Shown here piece after piece: positions 22,890-32,764 of a stretch of 64,000 nucleotides of DNA (positions are counted from its first letter, which is position 1; every line of letters begins with the position of its first letter). The translations under genes and the position numbers were made by a program. The stretch is from JAAXGI01 sp963579625 (lineage in GTDB: Bacteria; Gemmatimonadota; Gemmatimonadetes; Longimicrobiales; Gaopeijiaceae): positions 1 through 64,000 of the forward strand of contig CAUZHN010000002.1 in NCBI GenBank assembly GCA_963579625.1, read 5' to 3'. The notes under the pieces were generated by a model. That model saw nothing but the letters and a program-made list of their open reading frames with translations. It did no database searches and was not told the DNA's origin.

Positions 22890-25640
22890 ATGCCGAAAGG
22901 GAACGGAAACAGCGGGCGCCATCTCGTCGTAGTGGAGTCTCCTGCCAAGGCTAGGACAATTGGTCGGTACCTCGGCCATGAATTTGACGTCTCGGCGTCG
23001 GTCGGGCATGTGCGAGATCTGCCCAAGAAGGAGTTGGGTGTGGATGTCGAGAAAGGGTTTGAGCCCCGGTACGTCACGATCCGAGGCAAAGCCAAGGTGC
23101 TCAATGATCTCAAACGAAAGGCACGCGATGTCGACACGGTGATTCTTGCCACGGACCCCGACCGCGAAGGCGAGGCGATCGCCTTTCATGTGGCGGATTA
23201 CCTCGGCCTCGGCAAGCATCCGGAGCGCTTCCAACGCGTCGAATTCAGGGAGATTACCAAGTCTGCGATATCCCGCGCATTAGAGGCTCCCGGATCACTA
23301 GACATGAGGAAGGTCGAAGCTCAACAGGCCCGACGCATCCTCGACCGACTCGTTGGGTACCAGGTTTCCCCCTTCCTGTGGAAGCCTATTCGTCCGGGTC
23401 TGTCAGCGGGCAGGGTCCAGACCGTAGCTCTTCGTCTAATCTGTGAGCGAGAAGACGAAATCCAACGTTTCCAGGCCAAGGAGTACTGGTCTGTAACGGC
23501 CCGCCTCCAAAAGGATGATCAGCCCTTCCAGGCGAAGCTACACGCGATTTCGGAGAAGGCCTTCACACTCTCGACTGAGTCGGAGGCTACAGGGGTCCTC
23601 CGTGACGTTGAGGGGCTTCAGTTTCATGCGACTGACGTGAAACGGAGAGAGCGGCGAAAGAACCCACCTCCTCCGTTCACAACCTCTACCCTACAGCAGG
23701 AAGCAGCGAAGCGTCTGAGGTTTTCAGCCCGCAAGACAATGAGTTCTGCGCAGCGGCTTTACGAAGGCGTGGATATCGGTACTAGGGGGGTGGCAGGTCT
23801 CATCACCTACATGAGGACCGACTCTACTCGTGTATCCGCTGAGGCGGCTAAGGGGGCCTGCACATGGGTCCGAAAAGAGTTTGGAAGCCAGTATGTGCCA
23901 TCGGCGCTGCGGCTCTGGGCCGGCAAACAGCAGAAGGGAGCACAGGAGGCGCACGAGGCGGTCCGGCCCACTGACCCGTCACTACATCCCGAAGAGGCTA
24001 GGACATATCTCGACAGTCCCGAAGCTGCTCTCTACGAACTGATTTGGCTCAGATTCGTGGCAGGGCAGATGTTACCGACGATCTACGATACCACAACTGC
24101 TGATTTCGACTTGGTTGGGGCCAGCGGGAAAAACTATCGCTTCCGAGCCACCGGCTCCGTGGTGAAGTTCGACGGCTTCACCCGACTATATCAAGAAGCG
24201 ACCGAAGCGGGCGACCATCGGACGCTCGGAGATCTGGAGCCTCTCCCCCACCTATCCAATGGCGATGTCGTTGTCCTCGACGGGCTTGATCCGAAGCAGC
24301 ACTCCACGCAGCCGCCCGCGAGGTTCTCCGAAGCAAGTCTTGTCAAGGAACTTGAGAAGCAGGGGATTGGTCGGCCCTCTACCTATGCGCAGATTCTTAC
24401 CACGATCCGCGATCGTACGTATGTGGAGATGCAGGATCGGAGGTTCGTACCTACGCCCCTTGGCGATACCGTCGCCAAGCTTCTCGTGCGCGCATTCCCA
24501 GATGTGTTCGACTTCGAATTCACCTCTCGAATGGAGGGGGAGTTGGACCGGGTCGAAGTTGGAGAGGTGGATTGGAGGGAAGTCCTAGAGGACTTCTATC
24601 CTCAGTTCCGGGAGAGTCTCGAGAGGGGGAAGGCCGACTCGGAGGAGATAGTCAAGGAGATCCTGGAGGCGGAGGGTGAGACCTGTGAGAAGTGCGGAGG
24701 CCCGATGCTCGTCAAGTGGAATCGCTTCGGTAGCTTCTTGGGCTGCTCAGGGTATCCGGAGTGTCAGAACACCCGCCCTCTCGAGGGTTCTGAGAATCGG
24801 TCTGAGGACCAACTCCTGGGTCAGGATCCAAACACGCAAGCAGCCGTGTACTTGAAAGACGGTCCGTACGGCCCATACGTGCAGCTTGGCGAGAGAGGCA
24901 AGGATGGTGAGAGTAGGCCACGAAGAGTGAGTCTTCCGAAGGGGCGTGATCCTTCCTCTGTCGACTTGGACTATGCCCTCAAGCTGCTCTCGCTTCCCCG
25001 GCCATTGGGGATTGATCCTACCACCGGCAAACCCGTGACGGCCGGACTTGGTCGGTATGGACCTTACGTGGAGCGGGATCGAACCTATCAAAATTTGAAG
25101 GATCCGGATCGGCTCTTCACGGTGACCCTCGAGGAGGCAATCGAGCTCCTGTCACAGATAGGCAAGGAACTCGGAGTTCATCCCGACTCGGGAGTTACAC
25201 TCAAGCTTCTGGACGGGCGATATGGGCCATATGTCACGGATGGCACTGTGAATGCAAGCCTTCCGAAGGGGGCCGATCCTGGAACCATCACGCTCGAAGC
25301 GGGGATCCAGCTCCTTGCGGAGCGGGGGAAGAAACAGACAAGCAAGGAACTCGGAGTTCATCCCGACTCGGGAGTTACACTCAAGCTTCTCAGCGGGCGA
25401 TATGGGCCGTATATCACGGATGGTACTGTGAATGCAAGTCTTCCGAAGGGGACCAATCCCGAGGCCATCACGCTTGAAAAGGGGATCCAACTACTTGCGG
25501 AGCGGGGGAAGAAATCGAAGAGGGGAGGCCGAAGGGCGGGAAAGGGGTCTTCTGCAAAGACGCCCAGAGTAAAGCGAATGACCTCGAAGAAGAAGGGGAC
25601 TGGGGAGGGGAAAGCTCCTGAGAGCGACGGAAGTGGCTGA
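22890..25640 (+). CDS. topA: DNA topoisomerase I
   Basis: A 916-aa type IA topoisomerase that relaxes negative supercoils. Toprim region: VVESPAKARTI near 14-24 and DPDREGEAIAFH near 89-100. The active-site Tyr lies in LITYMRTDSTR near 310-320. One C-terminal zinc finger (CEKC...CSGYPEC, near 603-628) is followed by several Topo_C repeats (GRYGPY motif, NASLPKG). The last two repeats are an almost exact DNA duplication (25162-25521). The end is Lys/Ser rich, like other bacterial TopA tails. ATG 22890. The stop overlaps the trmFO start by 8 bases. Confidence 0.97.
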   Translation: MPKGNGNSGRHLVVVESPAKARTIGRYLGHEFDVSASVGHVRDLPKKELGVDVEKGFEPRYVTIRGKAKVLNDLKRKARDVDTVILATDPDREGEAIAFHVADYLGLGKHPERFQRVEFREITKSAISRALEAPGSLDMRKVEAQQARRILDRLVGYQVSPFLWKPIRPGLSAGRVQTVALRLICEREDEIQRFQAKEYWSVTARLQKDDQPFQAKLHAISEKAFTLSTESEATGVLRDVEGLQFHATDVKRRERRKNPPPPFTTSTLQQEAAKRLRFSARKTMSSAQRLYEGVDIGTRGVAGLITYMRTDSTRVSAEAAKGACTWVRKEFGSQYVPSALRLWAGKQQKGAQEAHEAVRPTDPSLHPEEARTYLDSPEAALYELIWLRFVAGQMLPTIYDTTTADFDLVGASGKNYRFRATGSVVKFDGFTRLYQEATEAGDHRTLGDLEPLPHLSNGDVVVLDGLDPKQHSTQPPARFSEASLVKELEKQGIGRPSTYAQILTTIRDRTYVEMQDRRFVPTPLGDTVAKLLVRAFPDVFDFEFTSRMEGELDRVEVGEVDWREVLEDFYPQFRESLERGKADSEEIVKEILEAEGETCEKCGGPMLVKWNRFGSFLGCSGYPECQNTRPLEGSENRSEDQLLGQDPNTQAAVYLKDGPYGPYVQLGERGKDGESRPRRVSLPKGRDPSSVDLDYALKLLSLPRPLGIDPTTGKPVTAGLGRYGPYVERDRTYQNLKDPDRLFTVTLEEAIELLSQIGKELGVHPDSGVTLKLLDGRYGPYVTDGTVNASLPKGADPGTITLEAGIQLLAERGKKQTSKELGVHPDSGVTLKLLSGRYGPYITDGTVNASLPKGTNPEAITLEKGIQLLAERGKKSKRGGRRAGKGSSAKTPRVKRMTSKKKGTGEGKAPESDGSG
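25162..25521 (+). repeat. 180-bp in-frame tandem duplication in topA (two copies)
   Basis: Copy one is 25162-25341 and copy two 25342-25521, each 60 codons. Long identical blocks (for example 25162-25210 against 25342-25390) are broken by scattered changes. Each encodes one Topo_C repeat with KELGVHPDSGVTLKLL and GRYGPY. Confidence 0.9.
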
Positions 25641-27054
25641 TACGGAAGTCGTGGTGGTGGGTGGTGGTCTCGCAGGGTGCGAGGCAGCGCTGCAGCTCGC
25701 CACGCGAGGTTGGAATGTCCGACTCGTTGAGATGCGGCCCTCTCAAATGACTCCTGCCCATGAGTCGGATGCCCTGGGAGAGCTGGTCTGCACCAATTCG
25801 TTTAAGAGCGAGGATCCCTGTAATGCCCACGGCCAACTTAAGAGGGAGATGGCTGCCCTGGGGTCGGTCCTCCTCGAATCGGCCTGGAAAGCGCGGGTCC
25901 CGGCGGGGGCCGCACTTGCTGTCGACCGGAAGCTCTTCTCAGCTGAGATGACTCGCCGGGTTCAGGCACATCCGAGCATCCGGGTCGAGCGGGTAGAGAT
26001 AGATACAATCCCAGATGGCCCCGCGATTATTGCGACTGGTCCCCTCACCTCTGATGCGCTCTCAATGGCTATCCAAGCAGCGCTGGGGGACGAGGGACTC
26101 GCGTTCTTTGACGCGATTGCTCCGATCGTGGACGTGGAATCCCTGGATCGAGATATTGTATTCTCTCAGGGAAGATGGGAGCAGGACCCAGACTATCTAA
26201 ACTGTCCGTTCTCAAGAGAAGAGTACGAGCGCTTCGTGGAAGCTGTAGTTCGGGCGGATGTTCATGAGGGTGGCCATGACTGGGATCAGGTACCCTACTT
26301 CGAGGGTTGCCTCCCCATCGAGGTGCTGGCCTCTCGTGGGCTGGAGACGCTGCGGTTTGGTCCGATGAGGCCGCTCGGGTTGAGGAACCCCCGAACAGGT
26401 AGCCGGCCGCATGCGGTTGCCCAGCTCCGGCGAGAGGACAAAGCTGGGCAAATGTGGAATTTAGTGGGGTTCCAGACACGGCTACGAATCGGCGAGCAGG
26501 AGCGTGTATTCAGAATGATCCCGGGGCTAGACAAAGCCGAGTTCCTCCGTCTCGGCGCCATTCACCGGAATTCCTATCTCAATTTCCCGGGACGGCTCAC
26601 TGAGCATGGATCTCTCGTAGACCGTCCCGATGTTCTCTTCGCGGGTCAGTTGACCGGAGTCGAAGGATACACGGAGTCGGCTGCGTCTGGGATTATGGCG
26701 GGAGTTAATCTGGACAGGATTCTTCGAGGGAATAACCCGGCAATCCCTCCGCCCACGACTGTGCTAGGGGGTCTCTTCCGGTATCTTTCTGAAAGTTCTC
26801 CAGAGAACTTTCAACCGATGAACTCGAACTGGGGGCTTGTCGATCCGCTGAGCGAACGGGTTCGGGACAAACGAGTGAAGCGGGAACGGCTGGCTTTCCG
26901 GGCCAACGAAGACTTTGCCATGTGGCTAGAGACATTCGGGCTCGCGAAACCTGATGGTAGGGGATGGCCGGACCATGAACAGTCATGGCATGGAGATGCC
27001 AATCAGGCAGGCAGGGTTGGTGGAGAAGGATTGTCGGAAGGTGGCTTGGCATGA
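25633..27054 (+). CDS. trmFO: Methylenetetrahydrofolate-tRNA (uracil-5-)-methyltransferase
   Basis: Folate- and FAD-dependent enzyme that makes T54 in the tRNA T-loop. The 473-aa protein has an N-terminal FAD loop (VVVVGGGLAGCEAA), then VEMRPSQMTPAHESD, the catalytic Cys regions CTNSFKS (about C53) and NCPFSREEYERF, and GQLTGVEGYTESAASG near 335-350. GTG 25633 overlaps the topA stop; its stop overlaps the xerC ATG. The last about 30 residues (after GRGWPDHEQ) are a Gly-rich tail not typical of the family. Confidence 0.96.
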   Translation: MADTEVVVVGGGLAGCEAALQLATRGWNVRLVEMRPSQMTPAHESDALGELVCTNSFKSEDPCNAHGQLKREMAALGSVLLESAWKARVPAGAALAVDRKLFSAEMTRRVQAHPSIRVERVEIDTIPDGPAIIATGPLTSDALSMAIQAALGDEGLAFFDAIAPIVDVESLDRDIVFSQGRWEQDPDYLNCPFSREEYERFVEAVVRADVHEGGHDWDQVPYFEGCLPIEVLASRGLETLRFGPMRPLGLRNPRTGSRPHAVAQLRREDKAGQMWNLVGFQTRLRIGEQERVFRMIPGLDKAEFLRLGAIHRNSYLNFPGRLTEHGSLVDRPDVLFAGQLTGVEGYTESAASGIMAGVNLDRILRGNNPAIPPPTTVLGGLFRYLSESSPENFQPMNSNWGLVDPLSERVRDKRVKRERLAFRANEDFAMWLETFGLAKPDGRGWPDHEQSWHGDANQAGRVGGEGLSEGGLA

Positions 27055-27956
27055 GAGAAGAAATTGAAGCCTTCCTCCGACACCTTCAGGAGGAACGGGA
27101 ACTTTCTCCCAACACTGTCGCCGCCTATCAGAGGGACCTTGGGGATCTCGAAGCTTTCGTGACCGAATATCTTGGGACCCCGAGTTGGGACTGGTGCCGC
27201 GTGGATCGATTGACGCTGCGCAGCTTTCTTGGTTGGTGCCAAGAAAGGATGCTCTCGAAGCGGACGATTGCTAGGAAGCTCTCTGCGGTCCGGACCTTTT
27301 TCCGCTTTCTGCACCAGGAGGACGGAATCGCGCTGAACCCGGCGAGAGGGATCCGTTCACCCCGAGGCGAGCGACGCCTACCCGGGCATCTGCCGCGTCG
27401 GGGAGTTGACCAAGTCTTCTCTTTGGCCGAGCGGCAGGCTGAGGAGAGTACCTTAGGAGGTGCCCGGTCGCTTCTGGTTATCGAGATCCTGTACGGAAGC
27501 GGACTTCGGCTATCAGAGCTCCATGGGATGAACCTGGAGGAGATTGACCTCAAGGGGCACCAAGTAAGAGTGAGGGGTAAGGGTCGTAAGGAGCGGGTTG
27601 TGCCACTTACTTCATCGGCCCTCCGGGCCCTGAGTCGATACGGTCCAAGACGCGCCGAGATTGTAGGTTCCTCAGAACAGGGACCTTTGCTTGTGAACCG
27701 ACGGGGAGAGCGACTCTCACGACGTTCGATCCAGCGGTGCGTGCGTCGGCTGATCCGTGAGGTGGGTGGCGAGGAGGGAGTATCGGTCCACTCATTACGC
27801 CACTCCTTCGCCACTCATCTGTTAGATGCGGGCGCAGATTTGATGGCGGTCAAAGAGTTGCTCGGTCATGCTTCACTGTCCACGACTCAGATCTACACCC
27901 ACACTTCAAGAGAGCGTCTGAGTCAAGTGTACCAGACCGCACACCCCCGTGCGTAA
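27051..27956 (+). CDS. xerC: Tyrosine recombinase XerC/XerD
   Basis: Resolves chromosome dimers at dif. 301 aa with a SAM-like N-terminal DNA-binding domain (HLQEERELSPNTVAAYQRDL) and the catalytic set: Arg in GSGLRLSEL, Lys in GKGRKERVVPL, HxxR in HSLRHSFATHLL, His in LGHASLSTTQ, and Tyr in QIYTH. ATG 27051 overlaps the trmFO stop (ATGA); an earlier in-frame start at 26985 is inside trmFO and unlikely. XerC versus XerD cannot be told from sequence alone; next to trmFO/hslVU it is usually called XerC. Confidence 0.94.
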   Translation: MREEIEAFLRHLQEERELSPNTVAAYQRDLGDLEAFVTEYLGTPSWDWCRVDRLTLRSFLGWCQERMLSKRTIARKLSAVRTFFRFLHQEDGIALNPARGIRSPRGERRLPGHLPRRGVDQVFSLAERQAEESTLGGARSLLVIEILYGSGLRLSELHGMNLEEIDLKGHQVRVRGKGRKERVVPLTSSALRALSRYGPRRAEIVGSSEQGPLLVNRRGERLSRRSIQRCVRRLIREVGGEEGVSVHSLRHSFATHLLDAGADLMAVKELLGHASLSTTQIYTHTSRERLSQVYQTAHPRA

Positions 27957-28000
27957 GGCCATCTGGTGACGAGCCCATTTGCCATGAGGGGTGACTGACG

Positions 28001-28591
28001 ATGACCCAATCGAGCGTTCGTTCGACCACGGTCGTGGCCGTTCGGCGAGGTGATGATGTGGCTATGGGAGCGGATGGCCAGGTCACGATGGGCGATACCG
28101 TGGTGAAAGGGACTGCCACGAAGGTACGGACGCTGAAGAGTGGTCGCATCCTTGCAGGATTTGCGGGGGGGATTGCGGACGCTTTCACCCTCTTCGAGAA
28201 CCTGGAAGAGAAGCTCGAGCGGTATCCGGGCAATCTGACCCGAGCTTGTGTAGAACTCGCCAAGGACTGGCGGACCGACCGCTACCTGAGACGACTTGAT
28301 GCACTCCTTGTGGTTGCGGACCATGAGCACCTGTTCATGGTAAGTGGGGATGGGAACGTGCTGGAACCGGATGAAGAAGTTGCGGCGATCGGTTCAGGAG
28401 GATCGTACGCTCTGGCTGCAGCTCGAGCTCTCCGTCTGAGAACCGAACTTACCGCCAGGGAGATCGTGATAGATGCACTTGGGATTGCAGCCGAGATCTG
28501 TATCTATACCAACCGTCAGATCACAGTGCTGGAACTTGGTGACACTACTGAAGTCGAGCCTGTTGAGGCTGGAGACGGAGAAAAGAAGTGA
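28001..28591 (+). CDS. hslV: ATP-dependent protease subunit HslV
   Basis: Threonine protease subunit of the HslUV proteasome-like complex. 196 aa with a short propeptide; the mature enzyme should begin at Thr9 (TTVVAVRRGDDVAMGADGQV). GNTV-like region is MGDTVVKGTATKVR, and GSGGSYALAAARAL follows near 130. ATG 28001. It lies 44 bases after xerC, and its stop is followed at once by hslU. Confidence 0.96.
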   Translation: MTQSSVRSTTVVAVRRGDDVAMGADGQVTMGDTVVKGTATKVRTLKSGRILAGFAGGIADAFTLFENLEEKLERYPGNLTRACVELAKDWRTDRYLRRLDALLVVADHEHLFMVSGDGNVLEPDEEVAAIGSGGSYALAAARALRLRTELTAREIVIDALGIAAEICIYTNRQITVLELGDTTEVEPVEAGDGEKK

Positions 28592-28647
28592 CAGCAAGGG
28601 AGGCAGCTGCTGCGGTGCAGGTCCGGGAGGTTGGGGAGGGAGGGTGG

Positions 28648-30156
28648 ATGGACGAGCTCACGCCCCGGCAGATCGTAACGGAGCTGGACCGATACATCAT
28701 TAGCCAGGGAGAGGCGAAGAAGGCGGTAGCGATCGCACTCCGAAATCGCTGGCGGAGGCAGCGTGTTCCTGATGAACTTCGGGATGAGATCCTCCCGAAC
28801 AACCTCATCTTGATCGGTCCGACCGGAGTGGGAAAAACGGAAGTCGCGCGGCGGCTGGCCCGTCTTGCGGGCGCTCCATTTGTGAAGGTCGAGGCGTCTA
28901 AGTTCACCGAGGTGGGTTACGTTGGCCGCGACGTCGAGTCTATGATTCGTGACCTTGTAGACACGGCGGTGAACCTTGTTCGGGCGGAGCGTGAAGAGGA
29001 GGTGGCGGTGGGGGCGGAGGAGGCGGCGGAGGAGCGGCTTCTGGACCTTCTGCTTCCGCCTCTCAAGCCAGAGAGAGGGGTACAGGTCGAGACGGCTCGT
29101 CCAGCTCCGAGTGATTCCTCCGGGGGGACCGGCAGCGAGACGCCGAGGCTTGAGGATCCCGTTTTCGTCGTGGGCCCCTCCGGCATTCAACCTCCGACCA
29201 CAGATGAAGACCCTGCCATCTCGCAGGCGGCTCAGGCTAAGCCAACTGAGGGCACCCTATCTCTGGAAGATCGTAGGAAACGAACAAGAGATAAGCTTCG
29301 CACGCTCCTTCTCGCAGGGAAGCTCGACGATCGGTCAGTCGAGGTCGAGGTTCAGCAGACACCAAACTTGGAAGGGATGATGATTCCCATGGGTGGGGAG
29401 GGCATGGACCATAACTTCACGGAAATGCTTCAGGAGATGTTGCCGAAGCGCTCGAAGAAGCGTTCGGTGAAGGTGTCGGAGGCCCGACGGATCCTTGTGC
29501 AAGAGGAACTGGACCGTCTGGTCGACATGGATGAGGTGGTGAACGAGGCGCTCGACAGAACGGAAGAGACGGGAATCGTATTCTTGGATGAGATTGACAA
29601 GGTGGTTGGGGAACGTGGGGGGGCCGGTCCGGATGTGAGCCGAGAGGGTGTCCAGCGAGACCTTCTTCCTGTGGTCGAGGGGTCGAATGTCCAGACCAAG
29701 TACGGGTTGGTGAAAACGGACCATATTCTCTTCATCGCCGCAGGAGCCTTCCACGTCTCTAAACCCTCAGACCTCGTGCCGGAGCTGCAGGGGCGATTCC
29801 CTATCAGGGTCGAATTGAAGCCTCTCGGGGAAGCGGATTTCGTCCGAATACTTACAGAGCCTCAGAACGCTCTTGTCCATCAGTACAGGGCGCTCGTGGA
29901 ATCTGAGGGCGCAAGGATCGAGTTTTCGGAAGATGGCGTGAGAGAGATTGCTCGGATCGCATTTGAGCTGAATGAGCGGATGGAGAACATTGGAGCCCGC
30001 CGACTCCAGACGGTGATGACCACCCTACTTGAGACGGTTTTATTCGAGCTTCCTGAAGGTGCCGATCAGACCAACTTGGTGGTCGATCGGGCGTTCGTGT
30101 TGCAGAATCTCGCCTCGATAGTCGAGGACGAGGACCTCCGGAGATACATTCTCTGA
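28648..30156 (+). CDS. hslU: ATP-dependent protease ATPase subunit HslU
   Basis: AAA+ unfoldase partner of HslV, 502 aa. TPRQIVTELDRYIISQ near 5-20, Walker A GPTGVGKTE near 54-62, and GYVGRDVESM near 88-97. Walker B IVFLDEIDK is near 311-319 and a pore-type end RRYIL closes the protein. The I-domain (about 110-290) is longer than in E. coli and holds a low-complexity Pro/Ser/Thr stretch near 29100-29250. ATG 28648 has GGGAGGGAGG upstream; a GTG at 28588 overlapping the hslV stop would add 20 residues and is the alternative. Confidence 0.95.
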   Translation: MDELTPRQIVTELDRYIISQGEAKKAVAIALRNRWRRQRVPDELRDEILPNNLILIGPTGVGKTEVARRLARLAGAPFVKVEASKFTEVGYVGRDVESMIRDLVDTAVNLVRAEREEEVAVGAEEAAEERLLDLLLPPLKPERGVQVETARPAPSDSSGGTGSETPRLEDPVFVVGPSGIQPPTTDEDPAISQAAQAKPTEGTLSLEDRRKRTRDKLRTLLLAGKLDDRSVEVEVQQTPNLEGMMIPMGGEGMDHNFTEMLQEMLPKRSKKRSVKVSEARRILVQEELDRLVDMDEVVNEALDRTEETGIVFLDEIDKVVGERGGAGPDVSREGVQRDLLPVVEGSNVQTKYGLVKTDHILFIAAGAFHVSKPSDLVPELQGRFPIRVELKPLGEADFVRILTEPQNALVHQYRALVESEGARIEFSEDGVREIARIAFELNERMENIGARRLQTVMTTLLETVLFELPEGADQTNLVVDRAFVLQNLASIVEDEDLRRYIL

Positions 30157-30173
30157 CCTCGGGGGAAAGTCCT

Positions 30174-31094
30174 TTGGAGAAAACGGTCCATCACTTTCTG
30201 ACGCTTAGAGACTTGTCCCGGGAAGAACTCCAGGACCTCCTCGAGCGGGCATTGAGACTTAAGGATCGCAGTGAAGGGACAGATCTTCCGCTGCAGGGGA
30301 AGACTCTGGCGATGATCTTCCGTAAGCATTCGACTCGAACTCGTGTCTCGTTCGAAACCGGGATGTTTCAGCTGGGGGGCCACGCGATCTTTCTTCCCGC
30401 TGACGAGACTCACCTGGGGCGTGGGGAACATGCGGAGGACTTGGCCGACACGGCCCGGGTGCTCTCGCGATACGTCGATGGAGTGATGATCCGGACCTTT
30501 GCTCAGAAGGAAGTGGAGGAGCTGGCCAAGCCTGCGTCGGTGCCGGTGATCAATGGTCTCACTGATCTGCTACATCCCTGTCAATTGCTCGCGGACCTTC
30601 TCACGCTGAGAGAGGAGTTTGGGCCGCGCCTTGCCGAATTGCGTGTTGCCTGGATCGGGGATGGCAACAACATGGCCAACTCCTGGATCAACGCAGCTGG
30701 AATCCTAGGGTTCGAGTTGAGGCTGGCTGTCCCCGAAGGTCACGATCCAAGCGCCGAAATCCTCGCAGCTGCGCAAGTGGAATCCAGTGTAGAGCTTCTA
30801 CGTGACCCGATAGAGGCAGTGCACGGAGCCCACGTGGTCTGCACCGACACCTGGATGTCGATGGGACAGGAAGGCGACTCGGAAAGTATCGCCCGGGCGT
30901 TCACTCCGTACCAGGTAACGGCGTCGCTCATGCAAGAAGCAAGTCGGGAGGCTGTTTTCCTCCACTGCCTTCCCGCTCATCGAGGGGAGGAAGTGACCGC
31001 GGAGGTTATCGACGGCTCCCAGTCGCGTGTGTTTGATGAAGCCGAAAATCGCCTGCATGCGCAGAAGGCAGTGCTGCTCAGGCTGATGGGGTAG
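30174..31094 (+). CDS. argF: Ornithine carbamoyltransferase
   Basis: Transfers a carbamoyl group to ornithine to make citrulline. 306 aa with the carbamoyl-phosphate loop STRTR (53-57), HPCQ in LLHPCQLLADL, and the ornithine-side HCLPAHRG. TTG 30174 follows GGGGGAAAG. In arginine biosynthesis this is usually near other arg genes, but here it lies between hslU (17 bases) and gcvT (next base). Confidence 0.95.
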   Translation: MEKTVHHFLTLRDLSREELQDLLERALRLKDRSEGTDLPLQGKTLAMIFRKHSTRTRVSFETGMFQLGGHAIFLPADETHLGRGEHAEDLADTARVLSRYVDGVMIRTFAQKEVEELAKPASVPVINGLTDLLHPCQLLADLLTLREEFGPRLAELRVAWIGDGNNMANSWINAAGILGFELRLAVPEGHDPSAEILAAAQVESSVELLRDPIEAVHGAHVVCTDTWMSMGQEGDSESIARAFTPYQVTASLMQEASREAVFLHCLPAHRGEEVTAEVIDGSQSRVFDEAENRLHAQKAVLLRLMG

Positions 31095-32207
31095 ATGACC
31101 GAACAGCTACGGACTACACCACTACATGAGGAGCATCTGCGGCTCGGCGGAAAGATGGTCGAGTTCGCCGGGTTCAGTCTTCCGGTGCACTACAGCGCGG
31201 GGATTTGGGCTGAACACCGGGCCGTGAGAGCTACAGCCGGTGTCTTCGACGTGAGTCACATGGGTGAGTTCGAGATCTCGGGGCCACAGGCGCTAAAGTT
31301 CGTGCAATACCTGACGGTCAACGATCCCACATCGCTGGCAATCGGACGAGCGCAGTACTCGCTGATGAGCAGGGAGGATGGGGGCATCATCGACGACCTG
31401 CTCGTCTACCGTCTTGACCAGTCCACATTTCTTATGGTCGTGAACGCAGCCAATCGTGAGAAGGATCTTGGTTGGATTCGTTCACATCAGATTGAGTTCA
31501 ACGCCAGTCTGGAGGATCACTCAGAACGTTATGCGCTCGTGGCTCTTCAGGGGCCGCGGGCCGCTCTAATTCTGAGTCGGATGACGGAGGTGGATCTGAA
31601 GGAAATTGGGTCCTTTCACTTCGTTCGGACTCGCATTTCAGGTATCGACATCATCTTGGCAAGAACGGGATACACGGGCGAGGACGGCTTTGAACTCTAC
31701 CTTGAAGCGGATCGGGTACGAGAGGTGTGGGTGGACCTGCTGGACGCCGGATCCGCCCTCGGCCTACAACCTGCAGGACTCGGTGCGAGAGATATCCTCC
31801 GTCTTGAGATGGGTTACCCGCTCTACGGCGCTGACCTTGATGAGGACCGCACTGCGTTCGAAGCAGGACTGGGCTGGGTAGTGAAGCTCGAGAAGGGGTC
31901 GTTTCTAGGCCGGTCCGCGCTTGCCCAGCAGCGCGAGACCGGAGTGTCCCGGAAGCTGGTTGGGATCCGAATGTCAGAAAAGGGGTTCCCACGTGCGGGG
32001 TATTCCGTGATTGTGGGCGACGAAGTTGTCGGGGCCGTAGTCTCCGGGACGATGAGCCCTTCCCTAGGTGCTGGAATCGCGATGGCGTATCTCCCCATCG
32101 GCCTCACAGAGGTAGGGACTGCTGTCAGTATCCGGATTAGGGGACGGGACTGTCACGGAAACGTTGTAAAAGTTCCGTTTTATAGGAAAGGATCGAGAAA
32201 GAAATGA
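31095..32207 (+). CDS. gcvT: Aminomethyltransferase, glycine cleavage system T protein
   Basis: Transfers the methylene group from the H protein lipoyl arm to tetrahydrofolate. 370 aa with RTTPLHEEHLRLGGKMVEFAGF at the start (folate pocket), VFDVSHMGEFEISGP near 55, MVVNAANREKD near 115, and the C-terminal RAGYSVIVGDEVVG with GTMSPSLGAGIAMAYL. ATG 31095 begins directly after the argF stop. The H and P proteins are not in the window. Confidence 0.96.
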   Translation: MTEQLRTTPLHEEHLRLGGKMVEFAGFSLPVHYSAGIWAEHRAVRATAGVFDVSHMGEFEISGPQALKFVQYLTVNDPTSLAIGRAQYSLMSREDGGIIDDLLVYRLDQSTFLMVVNAANREKDLGWIRSHQIEFNASLEDHSERYALVALQGPRAALILSRMTEVDLKEIGSFHFVRTRISGIDIILARTGYTGEDGFELYLEADRVREVWVDLLDAGSALGLQPAGLGARDILRLEMGYPLYGADLDEDRTAFEAGLGWVVKLEKGSFLGRSALAQQRETGVSRKLVGIRMSEKGFPRAGYSVIVGDEVVGAVVSGTMSPSLGAGIAMAYLPIGLTEVGTAVSIRIRGRDCHGNVVKVPFYRKGSRKK

Positions 32208-32764
32208 GCGGGTCCCTGGAGAACGCGTTGCGCACGGGAGTACTGACGGTCAGCGATCGACTTTCCCGCGGCGAAGGTGAGGATGACAGCGGCGCGATCA
32301 TCGTAGCGTGGTGTGGCGAGCACGGGTACACCGTGGCACGAAGGGGAGTGACTGCCGATGGTACCTCCAGTCTTGTCCCGGTCCTCCTCGACTGGGCAGA
32401 CTCAGGCGAGGTGGATTTACTTCTCACGACCGGTGGCACCGGCTTCACGGAGCGTGACTGTACACCGGAGTCCACCAGGGCGGTCATCGACCGACCCGCA
32501 GCAGGGATGGCCGAGTTTCTCCGTCGAAAGGGGGAAGTGTCGACCCTGTTTTCCGTTCTCTCCAGGGGCGAGGTAGGCCTTCGCGGTAAGTGTCTGATTG
32601 TGAATCTCCCTGGGAGCCCCGGAGGGGTCCGAGACGGACTCGAGGCACTGAACCCCCTGCTCGTACATGGTATTTCTCTCCTGCATGGTTGGCATGACCC
32701 TCATCCTCCACACTCCGGCGACCGAAATGAATCGAGTCCTTCCAAGGGTCCGTTGCGTTCATGA
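32204..32764 (+). CDS. mog: Molybdopterin adenylyltransferase (MogA/MoaB family)
   Basis: Adenylates molybdopterin before metal insertion. About 186 aa with VLTVSDRLSRGEGEDDSG, LLTTGGTGFTERDCTPE near 75-91, and NLPGSPGGVRDGLEAL near 135-150. MogA and MoaB share these motifs, so the exact type is open. ATG 32204 overlaps the gcvT stop, and the stop overlaps the next ATG. The last 25 residues are Pro/His/Ser rich and drift from the family. Confidence 0.92.
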   Translation: MSGSLENALRTGVLTVSDRLSRGEGEDDSGAIIVAWCGEHGYTVARRGVTADGTSSLVPVLLDWADSGEVDLLLTTGGTGFTERDCTPESTRAVIDRPAAGMAEFLRRKGEVSTLFSVLSRGEVGLRGKCLIVNLPGSPGGVRDGLEALNPLLVHGISLLHGWHDPHPPHSGDRNESSPSKGPLRS

